64,000 nucleotides of DNA from Aquila chrysaetos chrysaetos (taxonomy: Eukaryota; Chordata; Aves; Accipitriformes; Accipitridae), in NCBI RefSeq assembly GCF_900496995.4, contig NC_044020.1:14836001-14900000 (forward strand), in the 5' to 3' direction. The translations under genes were made by a program, and so were the position numbers. Position 1 is the stretch's first letter. The number at the start of each line of letters is the position of its first letter. This document shows positions 1 to 10,185 of this stretch, piece after piece. Below the pieces are notes generated by a model. The model was not told the origin of the DNA. It was given only the letters and a program-made list of their open reading frames with translations, and ran no database searches.

Positions 1-302
1 AATTATCTAAGAAGTCTTAAATAGTACCAAGTGAGAAGAGAAGGAAAAAAACCAAAAAAACCCCCAAACCCAAACCCAAACCAAAACCCACCCTCTCATT
101 TTCTCAGCTAGGGACATCCCTACCAGCTGATATTCTGCCTTAAGACCGAAGTTCATCTTGGACAGATGTTGCATCTTCCCGAGTCTCTTGCTAGAAGGGT
201 GTCAGTCAATACATCTTAATGGGGGCTATGGCTGAGGGTACCCAGCCCTGATTTCCAGGAAAGGGCTATCCACGCTAAATTTCTATTGTAAGCACAGCTA
301 AC
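1..302. other. Non-coding start of window with A/C-rich tract
   Basis: No gene is visible. Positions about 48-92 form an A/C-only low-complexity tract built from irregular CCCAAA-like units. It resembles the A/C-rich part of the second LTR (46630-46710), but the flanks do not match, so I do not call it an LTR. The rest is unique sequence with no ORF. Confidence 0.6.
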
Positions 303-400
303 GTGAATCACAGAATGGCTGAGGTTGGAAGGGACCTCTGGAGGTCAGCAGGTCCAACCTCCCTGCTCGAGCAGTGTCACCTAGAGCGGATGGGCTGGAG
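303..400 (-). mobile_element. CR1 LINE 3' end fragment
   Basis: The segment starts with an AATCACAGAATGG-type motif and runs through GGTTGGAAGGGACCTCTGGAG, GTCCAACCTCC, CTGCTCGAGCAG and a GTCACCTAGAGC-like block. This is the reverse complement of the conserved 3' UTR of avian CR1 (chicken repeat 1) non-LTR retrotransposons, which end in short ATTCTATGAT-type repeats. The element therefore lies on the minus strand with its 3' terminus at about 303. Similarity fades near 400, so only about 100 bp of a 5'-truncated copy remain. Severe 5' truncation is normal for CR1. No reverse transcriptase or endonuclease coding part is present. The subfamily cannot be assigned by eye. Confidence 0.88.
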
Positions 401-3400
401 TACAGCTTGGCTGCTTGTTAAGGTGAGAAGGTCTGAGAATGAAAACAACAGGAATCTGGGAAGTATAGTATTTCTTCTGTGCCTGCTTCATTCTGCCTCC
501 TGCTTAGAGTCAAGGGAAGTGCAAGAGCACCTGAAGGCTAAAAGTAGCTCAAGCAGTAATAGGGGAGCTTTTAGGCTAGAGAGGACAGCTGTGCATATGG
601 GAATGCGAGTAGACGAGTTATGAAAGGCTGGCTGATTTATCAGAGGTGAGGGAAAGCTTGCTGGGGCAGAGTGGCTGGTCACAGGGCCTGAATAACTTGC
701 TGGAAGCAGGTACGGGAGCCCTTGAACCAGTACGGAATGAGCCCTATGGCCCTTCAGAGTTTTGTTGTGTGCTGCTGTTACTTAAGGTAGAGGGAAAAGC
801 TGTTTCAAAGGATTTTTATTTAGCTGCTCTACATGAGCTTTTCCTCAGCCTACATTTTAACGCTTGACAGCTGAGCTTTTACAAGTTTTCAGAGCCATTA
901 ATCAGAGCAGTGTTTTGGGAAGCTTTTGCAATGTATATTTGAGAATTTGTATGGCACTGGTTTAAATTAAAGGCTACAGCTTACTTTTGAGGCTGCTTTT
1001 GGCCTCTTTCCGTAAAGCATGGAGCTGTGTATTATTGTTCTAAGAACCCATAATTAGTAGCAAATGTTTGCAAAATGCTAAAGGTTGTTGCTAGGGTGCT
1101 CCTTCAGGCTGGGATGTGTGAGGAATAGTTAAAACTAATTTAGATCTATTTCAAAACCTGTTTTCTTAAGCTGCGAGTATAGATCATTTTTATGCAGTGC
1201 AGTACATTCTCAAATGGGCAACAGGAATAAAGGCATTCCTTCAGGAATAGGTATGACTTGGTGTGAGCAGAAATTAAGCTCCTATTCTCTGAAGTCATTT
1301 GCTAGTGAATCAGACATGAGATGATAGGAAACAGGACTTCAGACTTAGGCTGTTTTTTTCATAGATGTGTTGATTCATTTGCCCAGAACCACTCAAATTC
1401 CAAGCTATATTGTCAATTCAAATAAGGACCAGAAGCATATATTTATTTGTTTTGAAGGTAAATGCTAACTTTTCTAAACTGATAGAAAAAAAAATAATTG
1501 AGAAGCATTAAAGTACCACCCCCCCAGATCTCTCTATATAACATTACAGCCTCTTGAACATATACATAAGGTTTCATGTCACAACATCATGATGGCTTTC
1601 TTGTTATGTTTGATGCCAGGTTTTGAAAGACCCATGTAAAATGTGCTCTGTTTGTGCCAAAATGTCTCTGAGGATATTTTGCTGCACAGCACACTAATCG
1701 TTAACACACAGTGGCTCTACAGGTCGAGACTGTTGCCAACAGAGTAAGTGGATGACCTGCAGACCAGAAAGGCTGCCATCGCTCTCCTTCGGGTGACCGT
1801 CCCTTACCTGCCACGGCAGGCACTGGTTGCTCCCTCCGAATTAGGCAGGGTGTTACAGCCGGGCTGTGGGATTCAGGTGTTGCCTCCCGTTCTGTTGCAG
1901 GTGCTCTGTGTGATTTTGGTCCAGTCAGTCAGTTACTCTCTTTACGTTCCATTTCCCAGCCTTCTCCCTGGATGTTTGACACCCCCCCTCCCCATGCCCC
2001 GCTTTTTGCATGGTGCCCTTGCTTCTGCTGCAGCACTTGTGCTGTCCTTGTCAGGGCCTGGAGGGCACCAGCGGGTGCATCCCCTGTCCTGAGCCCCCTC
2101 GACAGGACCCCTACCTGCTGCCCACGCCCGCTGGCAGCGGTGACCCATGGTGGAGCGTTGGGGCTACCGCAGGTGGGAACAGGGAGGGCAGGAACCACTG
2201 CAGGAGCTGGATCAGGTGCCTCCCCCTGCACGAAGAGCCTGGGGGCAGGGAGTGCCACCGAAACCATGCCCAGGGGGTGGGTGGCTGTAGGGATATGAGC
2301 AACACCTTTTGTGCAAATGTCTTGCTGAATTAATGGCTGCTGACCGTAAGCCCTCACTGGAGAATCAGCAGAGGGGGGGAGGATTTATGTATTCGAGGTG
2401 AGTCAGGCACTGACCTAGCCCAAGTGGGAAGGCTGCCACAAATTACGGTCCTTTTCATAAATAGGGGTGCATGTGGGCTGGTGATGTGACTGAGCATTGG
2501 GTTTGGCCTTGGAGAGGCAGCTTTCTGTGCTCAGACTCAAATAGTGTAAGAGCGGAGACAGGTAGAGGTACATGTTAAAATTTTCATGGGTCTGTTGTCT
2601 TTTCCATTAGAGAGATGTGGGAAAAATATGGAAAATAATGGTGTCTCAGAGGCCAGGAACATGCAAATTAGGGACTCACTTAAATAGTCCCAACTTTGGC
2701 GTTTCACCTCCGTTTTGGTGGGAGTAAATTGCTGGGCATGCAACAGTGACATTACAGCAGATCAGCTTCCCTGGCATTCCCCCCGTATTCAAGCTCCTTA
2801 GCTTGGGTTTGCATGCACAGCACTCGCTGCCTGCGCTGGACGGCATCCAGCTCCTAGTGTGTCCTTGCAGGATGGCAGGCTCTGGATTATGAAACGGCAG
2901 AGACCTTTTTGTGCTCCTTTAGTTTTGTACTTTAATCTTGGGCAGCCAGATGCACATGGAAGTGTCTGTGTACAGCAGGTGGGGGCCATAATGCTTTTCA
3001 GGAGACTTAACTGGGCTGATAAATTCATAATTGTTCTCCAGCTACCTGGATTGTTGAATTGGAGGAAACCCCACCTGCTGGTGTACAGTCCGTTCTGGAA
3101 CCCTGCTTTCCTCTGTGCCATTTCACCATGCATAACCATTTGAATCAATAGGGATGATGGGAGGATGTCACTTACAAAGAGTATTAAGAATGCTTTCAGT
3201 GTCAGAAGTGAGACTTCTCTCCTGTCTTCTCATGTCCTCCTCATCTTTGCTGCTTCATTTCTAAATAAAAATAATAATAAAAAAGTTCTCTCACTTTCAG
3301 AGGGGGAGAAGGAGATATTGTCAGATGTTTACGGTTACTCTGTTCTTGCTGTTGAAAGTAAGATCAGGATCTGGCTCTGTAGAAGTCACTTTATGTTGTA

Positions 3401-3765
3401 ATTCACTGTAAAATGTGTATTCTTTCTTTTACCTAACCTCATTAAAAGGCTAATCTAACTTTGCCCTATATTTCCCTTTGTACTTTTAATTATAAATGAC
3501 TGCTCCCTGTCTTCTAAGACAGACCCAAATGTGGCTTCCACAGAGTATGAGGGGAGAGGAGAAACAAATAGGCCCATCCAGGAGGGGATGAGGCTCAGCC
3601 CCAGCCCTCTGATTTGCACCAGCATGTCCTAATTAACATTCAAGTTAGAAGCAGAAAGTTTGAGATGCTGCTTCTGAAATGAGTCCCAAATGAAAGATGA
3701 CCACTTAATTTTACTTCCCACCCAGTGGGAAGCAGGCATCAGCTAATGTAAACTAGCTCACTTAC
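401..3765. other. Gene-free stretch with a GC-richer patch
   Basis: No supportable gene. From about 1740 to 2360 the base composition rises and open frames of 64-142 codons overlap on both strands. That pattern reflects fewer stop codons in GC-rich sequence, not coding, and CpG dinucleotides are few, so it is not a good CpG island. The remainder is AT-leaning unique DNA with short homopolymers, for example a 7-C run ending at 1525. It may be intronic or intergenic. Confidence 0.55.
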
Positions 3766-4097
3766 CTGTGAGGGCCTGACACTTTGCACCAGCAGACAAC
3801 CTGTCCAGCCATAAGCCATGTCTGTAGTGTCAGGAGGAGCATCTTTCTGTCCTGGTCTTTTCGTGACTCTTGTCAAGCACACGATGGACGTATGGATACT
3901 TGTGTTTGGCCATTGCACTGGAAATGCCACATTGTCTTCTAATGGCCTAGGATAATGTCGCTCTCTGCCATCATTTCCTTTTCCCAGGTGCAACAGTCTA
4001 ATGTGAGTTTCTTTTGCTTTGCCTGCCTGGACATCTCAAAGGGAGTGAAGGGTTTGCCCTCCATCAGCTGTCTGTCACTTGGTTTCCTATAAATATA
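3766..4097 (-). other. Possible antisense exon (splice-flanked)
   Basis: Read on the minus strand, a pyrimidine-rich acceptor (CACTTCTTTTTTGCTGGCAG) ends at 4098 and a near-consensus donor (CACAG then GTAAGTGAG) follows 3766. The enclosed 332 bp has one frame open for about 51 codons from the acceptor, with a charged, protein-like composition, then a stop. A second frame opens after it. No family is recognised. The pattern fits a non-coding RNA exon or a terminal coding segment, but good-looking splice pairs also arise by chance in 64 kb. Treat as weak. Confidence 0.13.
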
Positions 4098-5118
4098 CTG
4101 CCAGCAAAAAAGAAGTGCTCAGACATCAGATCTATGTTTGGGTAAAGGAAGGAGCAAAGGCCATGACTGATATGCCTGTCAGTGGTGGTAAAGCCAGTTC
4201 TGACTGCAAATGAGTTTACATGTGACAAAACTGGGGTAAAGCAGCTGCTATCTATGGGAAGTGTTGTGCAACTCAAATTACAAACAAATTTCCCCTTCAG
4301 CTCCTGATGAAGTTCTGAGCTTTCACTGAAGATTTTGTACTTCTGAAAAATTTATAACAGATTTCCATCACTGAAAGTTATTTGATTGCTTCCAGACTTG
4401 GACAATCTAGGTGATAAGTATGTTGAATAAAATCACCTTGGAAGGGCAGAATAGCCAGTATCGCATTTTGTTCCTCTGGTAGCCAGGCCACCTTAAACAT
4501 TTCAAAGTTTCTTTTAGCCTTTGCGGAAAGGAACATGGGTTTTCTCTCGCTTTGTAGGGTGGCCAGCCCACAGGCTGCTGGTGGTGGGTTGGAAATGCTG
4601 TGTCCTGGGGCTGCAGTACACCTTGCTTCTGCCAAGGGTTGCCCACTGTGCCATGTATTGCTGCAGGCTGTGGGCAAAAAGGCAGATGTGACTGTTGCAG
4701 CTATGCTCTGTTCAGGGTTTATTTTTCCCACTTGCGTTTTATTCTAAATGTATTTTTAAATTTGCTCTAACATTGACATCATCACATGCCTGGAATTCAG
4801 ACATGTTTATTGTGAGCCTGTCATAATCTGCCTCTGCTCACTTGTGGTTCTGCATCATTATGAGAGGGGACCAAGTCCAAGGAGATTATCTGTGCAGTCG
4901 GCTGTACAGAGGGCCCGTTGTTAGCCATTTGAGATGCCAGAATTTAAGTTTTGTGTTGTGGAGGTTTTGTTTTTTTTACCACCCTTCTTCTAATTCTCTT
5001 GGGTCTAAACAAAAGCTCTAGCATTTTGTCTTAAAGTCTGTGATCAAAGCTTCAGAGCCTGTCTACATTTAGAAGTAGATTTATCTTTACTCTTAAGTTC
5101 ATGAGTCGAGGCAGTACT

Positions 5119-5185
5119 GTTATACCCACTTTGTTAGTGGAGCACGGAAAAATAGAGCAGCAGGATTTCCCCAGGGTGTATAAAG
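5119..5185 (+). repeat. MIR-like SINE remnant (weak)
   Basis: The order TTATACCCACTTTGTTAGTGG, GAGCACGGAAAAATAGAGCAG, GATTTCCCCAGGGT follows the MIR core and tail order (cccattttacagatgrgg, aaactgaggcacagag, gacttgcccagggtcac) with many substitutions. MIRs are old tRNA-derived SINEs found across amniotes, and diverged copies survive in bird genomes. Only about 65 bp can be aligned by eye, so the call is tentative. Confidence 0.4.
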
Positions 5186-6279
5186 TTGTGATATGGCCTG
5201 TTTGCAAGTAAACAGGACAGACTTATCACTGATTACCTTGTTTTTTCCTGGAAAAATACTCAAGTTAGACCTAAAATTTGTTCCAGGGATTTTGTGTTGG
5301 GGTTTTTTTGGTGGTGGTTTATTGGTTTTTTTGGTGTGGGCTTTTTTTTTTTCTCATGTTTTCCCAACCCCTCTTTTAACTCCACCACCTTTTTACCTTA
5401 ATGAAGTATCAAGGATAACCACTTGGATTTAGAAGCCCTTCTTACACAAGTGCTAACTGCCAAAATGTTGATTTTCAAGTGAAGTCACCTGAATGACATG
5501 CTGCTGCTAACCAAAGAATCAGAGGTATTAATTAAAATCAGACATAGTGAAGTTCTTATCGCTAAGCCATGAAGTCTATAAAGGCACCCCAATTGCTTTC
5601 TCTTATTGCCTTGGACAAGAGAGGTCTTGTTTTTATTGCCTTGCTGAACTCTCAAGCTAATGTCAGTTACAGGTAAGGCTATGTAAACTCTGAGCCAGTA
5701 GTTAGAAACAAAACAAAACCATCAGACTGATGTATGAAGAATTTGGAGTTAGTTTCATTTAAACTGTAGGAGTAATTTGTATTTTTAAGTTGTGTTTTCA
5801 TAAAGTTTCTGTTCAGTGGTCTGTGTAGTGTTTTAGTATGTGAATATTGGATGTAGCTGTGATGCTAAAAAGCTGCAGCTAGGACAATGCTTGGTAGTCT
5901 TTGGAAGCTGGTCTTTTCTAAATTTGTTTCCTTTTGGTTGGGGAAAGAGCTTGGATTTTAGCTGACTGTCGGTAGGTGTGGGTGTTTTTTGAAAAATATT
6001 AACTTCTGTATGTGACAGCTTTTTTATTTATCTTGAACTTGTGAAAGGATGTTTTAATGGCAGTAGTGGAAATAAAACACATGAAAGGGGAATGTAAGAG
6101 CCCACCACTTGGAGGACAGTACTGCAGGCTAAAAATGATGAAGGTGATTTTGCTTCCTTAAAAATAACTTCTCTAAATGTGCATATGCTGAATAGCGGTT
6201 TCATGGTTTGTTCCCTGAGTGGGTGGTCCTGGGTCCCTACAGGCAAGGCTGCAGTGTGTAATTTCAGCTTCTTTTTCAG
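5186..6279. other. Gene-free stretch
   Basis: AT-rich unique sequence with T-rich low-complexity runs around 5300-5360. No repeat family or coding segment recognised. It ends in the pyrimidine-rich acceptor of the exon candidate at 6280. Confidence 0.5.
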
Positions 6280-6342
6280 ATGAACTTTACTGGAAAAGAA
6301 ATGCAGAGGGCTTCACCTGAGAATGGGGGACAGATGCATCAG
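6280..6342 (+). CDS. Candidate small exon, 63 bp, phase 0-0
   Basis: A pyrimidine-rich acceptor (CAGCTTCTTTTTCAG) ends at 6279 and a textbook donor (CATCAG then GTAAGTGC) starts at 6343. The 63 bp between is an exact multiple of three and is open in only one forward frame, giving 21 residues that start MNFTGKEM and end GGQMHQ. The ATG sits immediately after the acceptor, so this could be the first coding exon after a 5' UTR exon, or an in-frame cassette microexon. The body is purine-rich with GAA/AGA runs that resemble exonic splicing enhancers. I do not recognise the peptide or gene. No other convincing coding exon lies nearby, which would imply long introns. Chance occurrence is possible. 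Confidence 0.27.
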
Positions 6343-8829
6343 GTAAGTGCTGTTGTTTGCCTATCTCTTACCGTGTATACAGACTGGTCAGTACTCATCT
6401 TGTTGATGATATGTCCTGTTCTACGCAGGAAAACACGGCTATATTTTGCTTTTTATAGGTAGTTAAATTAATATGTCAAACCTGTCTTACAATAATTCTG
6501 CAAGGAGCTGTTGAGTTTTTAGTCTCACCAGCCTTACAGGCCATGGAGTATGTAAAATACCCTAAGAAATAACTGTCTATAGAAACAGTGTTTTGCATGC
6601 AAGTCTGCACTGTTATTTTGGTAGGTTTTGGCTGTCCTTGTTTTTGTGAAACTGGCTAGAGTATAGAACATATTACCTTCAGTAAACAAAGTTTATAGTA
6701 TGGCTGCTACTACCTACACATCTCTGGAGAGTCTGTAAAGTCCTGCTGTGATGCAGCAGAGAAAGGCTCTTCACCACCAGTTCCAAATAGGTTGGATCTG
6801 CGGAGTAAGCATACTGTGCAGAGACTCTTCTAAAGGTGCATGCAATTTCAGTTTGCCAGCTTCAGTGCTTACTCTGGCACCTTATTGCTCTTCAGAATGA
6901 GGAAATACCCACAACAATAATTGCTGCAAGTAGCATTGCTTTGTGTAATGGTTTTGTGGCCTGTTGTCAATGTCTTTGAGAGAACTATTAAATGATCTCC
7001 ATACCTTACTGGCTACTGTGTGTTGTCTGACTTGCCCTAGCCAGCTCACAGGGCTTAGGATACCACTCCTTTCAGATAAGAAGTAATATCACTGGAAAGG
7101 TGATATTCCTAGAAACAGTTTAGGATGGCCTTAGGCGTCTCTTGGTGAGGACTGTAAGTTCAAACATGGTCTCTGCTATCTGATGACAGAAGGTTTAACT
7201 GCTTCTAACACACAAAAAGAGCATACTGGTACATAAGATATTACAAAGATTTCTGGGCAACCTCTAGCTACCACTTGGAGATCTGATGGGACCCTTCTCA
7301 GATTTGCAGAGTGTCAAGAGTGGGGTGGGGAGACAGCAGCCTGTCTCGGGTAATAAAACTGTTTTGGCAGACATGGCTGATACTTTTCATAGTTAAGTAG
7401 TGTAGCTGGAGGAGCATGGCTAAAGCCTGATTATGGCTTAGATTAGGTAGCCTACTTGGAAGCCAGGTGAAAATGTCCAGCTGAGATGCAGAGATGTTCT
7501 AATGTTTCACTGAAGCTCTCCTGAACAGATGTTAAGCTCCAAGAAGAAAGATGAAAAGTTGAGCGAATGGCAGTGAACAATGCAAGGATATAGATTCATA
7601 GCTGCTCTTGCCCAGCTGTGACTTGGTTAGCACTAAAATGTGTCTACAATGTAGATATAAACTGAACCTGATTCCCATGTTAGTAGATTGTCCACTCCGT
7701 TCTGAGCATATTTGCTTGCTATTGTTACTATGGAGATCAGGTACAGTTTAGCTTTCATTAAGCAAACAGGAGAATCTGCCAGTTCTTCAGCAAGGCCTGA
7801 TAAGGTAATTACCTTCATCTTGTGTTGACAGCAATGATGCAGGTCAAATACAGTAAATGGAAAAGTTGTCTCTTAAACTGTGCTTTCTGGTAGTGACTAT
7901 GATACTATAGTAGCTTGTATACTGACTGGCCTGGCTCTTAGCCTTTATGGTTTGATATCTGAGGACAGAGCTGCTCTCCCTCTGGGCATGAAAACCCATC
8001 CCCTGTGTGTTGTGAGGTGAGATGCTATTTAAAATCTATAGGCTAAGTGCAATGAAGCTTCTTGTTTGGGGAATGTAACTGGTGCTCTAAGTCAGTGTGC
8101 TGGGACCTCACTGCTGGTTGCTTTTTCCATGCCATGAAATGGTAGATTCTGGGGAAGATGATGTTATATGCAAGAGAAAAGGCTGTGCAGGTTGGTGTGA
8201 AGATCACTAAATTGATCACTGACAACATGAGTGTGATTGTAGAGCCAAGAACAGGACAAGTAGCCATAGGTGGAAAGGGAGCAGTGCTAGATAAATAGGA
8301 AAAGCTGGTAGACTGCTCTTTTCTAGTTTAAAAAGATGAAGATTTACGCAAGTATGTAAGATGGTAGCTTTTGGCTTACCTGTCTACCATCATAGGTAAC
8401 ACTGACACTCTGTAAGTTCAAACTCTTGTTCCTTTGGCTTCTGTCAACATATATGCATCCATAAGGTGGGCTGGTTCTGTAACATTTTCAGTTTGAGAGG
8501 GGTGTCTTAATGGAGGGAAGTATAATATTATCATCTAGTTTGTTGTAGTAATGGTATGCAGAAGGGTAGTAAAGAGGGGTGATTGCTTGTGATTTCAAGT
8601 AGTCACATCAATACAAATAAGTATGTGAGAAGGAAACTGGTTTGACTGTGAAAGGCAATTACTATCATAACACTGAAGTGAAGTGATCCTGGATATATGT
8701 TATAAATCTGTCTTTAGTAAAATATTTGGATAATGATAGACAGATAATGCTGTACAAATCACTTTTTTCTGCATGTTTGACCTCTCTCTGTGAACTAAAA
8801 AATGACAACAATTTTTTCTGTTCCCTCAG
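6343..8829. other. Gene-free stretch
   Basis: AT-leaning unique DNA with no recognised repeat, RNA gene or coding exon. Short open frames (up to about 74 codons) show no family features. The composition is compatible with an intron downstream of the 6280-6342 candidate. Confidence 0.5.
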
Positions 8830-8949
8830 CTAAGCTTCTGCAATTTGAGATGAAGGATCTTGTGCATGAGCACAAAAGCAGAAGGGTTGGTTCATGCACC
8901 TTGGTTCCTTTTCATTTGTCAGTGTGCTTATGAGTATTTTCTAGTCCAG
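8830..8949 (+). other. Possible non-coding exon (splice-flanked)
   Basis: A strong polypyrimidine acceptor (ATTTTTTCTGTTCCCTCAG) ends at 8829 and a donor (TAGTCCAG then GTGAGAG) starts at 8950, enclosing 120 bp. All three forward frames contain stops over the full length, so if real it would be a UTR or lncRNA exon. It lies on the same strand as the 6280-6342 candidate, 2.5 kb downstream. Evidence is limited to splice-site quality. Confidence 0.13.
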
Positions 8950-10092
8950 GTGAGAGAGGCTGAACAGTACGTTCAAGAGTGTATCTTATTCATCAAATGT
9001 GCCAGCTGGAGCATTAAGCTCCCTTTCATGGTATTTTTACCTTGGTTCTGAATTCCTAGTTTCTTCCATAGTGCTGGAGTTTGGTGGTCAAAATTAAAAA
9101 TGAGCTTGCACCTATAAGCGAGACAATGTTCCCCTCTCTCCTACAACTTATTTCTGAGGAAAAAGTTTGTTACTGCAACTCTTCTATGAAGTGTGATGGG
9201 ACCTTGATCAAAATAGTAGGGCCTATCAACTTACTATGCTGAGCATCATTCTGGGAGCCCACAGATATGGGGAGAAGGGGAAAAAGCAGCTAAATAAGTG
9301 GTAGAGACTAATTTAGGTCTTGCATATTGACACCTTGCCTCACAGCTTCAAAGCAGGCAATCAGAAATTGGAAAATGCCCAAGATGAGTCAAAGATGGCA
9401 GAAATGTTACAGAAGTCTCCCAAAAGGCAAGAGGAACATGGGTATCTCATTGCAGCAATGAAAGTTTAATGTTTCTGTAGTGCTTAGGAGTGTGGGGGAA
9501 GAGCTATACAAGAATTGAAACTAATAACTGACAACTATCAACTTTCTAATTGTGGATGCTGCTGCTGCATAGTTTGCCGAGTGTCAGGTAAGCCCTGCTA
9601 TCTCCAAGTTCTAGCTTGGACTCTTAATATCTGCATCAGAGCACTTTGTCTCCTCTGGAGCATAGTTCTTAAATTTGCAAACACAGATCCTTTGCTAATA
9701 GGATCCACATCTTCATTAAGCCCTGTTCAACCTCTGCTTGAAGAGTCATCTTGGTCGTGTCAGCTGGGATCCAGTTTCTGTGTAGCTATTGCTAACTGAG
9801 AGATGGCATGCAGTTGTAGGAGGCCAACTTTGAAATAAACTAGAGTTAGAAGCAGAACGACTTCCCATTTCTTAGCAGATACTGTGTCAATTGTTTGTGG
9901 TGTCTTGGTCTAGTATCCAGAATTCAAGCCCTTCTTGATCAGGAGTGCATGGGGGAGATCTCTGTGGCCCCTCCATTGCCTATTCCTTTTAAGACTTCTC
10001 TGGCAGTATTGTAATGCAAAGTCAAGAGAAGGTGATCAGGTACAGGGAAGACGCTGAGCTGTTGGTGTATGTGACATGTAGTGCTTGCAACT
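8950..10092. other. Gene-free stretch
   Basis: Unique AT-leaning sequence. A 94-codon frame at 9515-9799 has no recognisable features and includes a donor-like CAG-GTAAGC at 9587 without a good upstream acceptor. Nothing further supported. Confidence 0.5.
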
Positions 10093-10185
10093 TGAGTTAG
10101 AGACTAACTCATTCCAAACTAACTCTGTGCAGCTGTGTGTAAATTATGCAGCTGCACAGAGCAAGGAAAAGAAGCCTGAAGTTAG
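10093..10185. other. Compound hairpin locus
   Basis: Two perfect inverted repeats lie side by side. Arms TGAGTTAG (10093-10100) and CTAACTCA (10104-10111) flank a 3-nt loop. Arms CTCTGTGCAGCTG (10123-10135) and CAGCTGCACAGAG (10149-10161) flank a 13-nt loop. Alternatively CTAACT (10104-10109) can pair with AGTTAG (10180-10185), and a TTCC/GGAA pair falls between, giving one imperfect stem of about 82 nt around the 13-bp core. The structure is seen directly. Any function, such as a pre-miRNA, is inference. Confidence 0.6.

Noticed and set aside
48..92. CCCAAA-rich tract at window start as a possible third LTR
   Set aside because: Flanking sequence does not match the second LTR or show TG...CA ends.
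1748..2357. Overlapping frames in the GC-rich patch
   Set aside because: Several frames on both strands overlap and none resembles a known protein. CpG density is too low to call an island.
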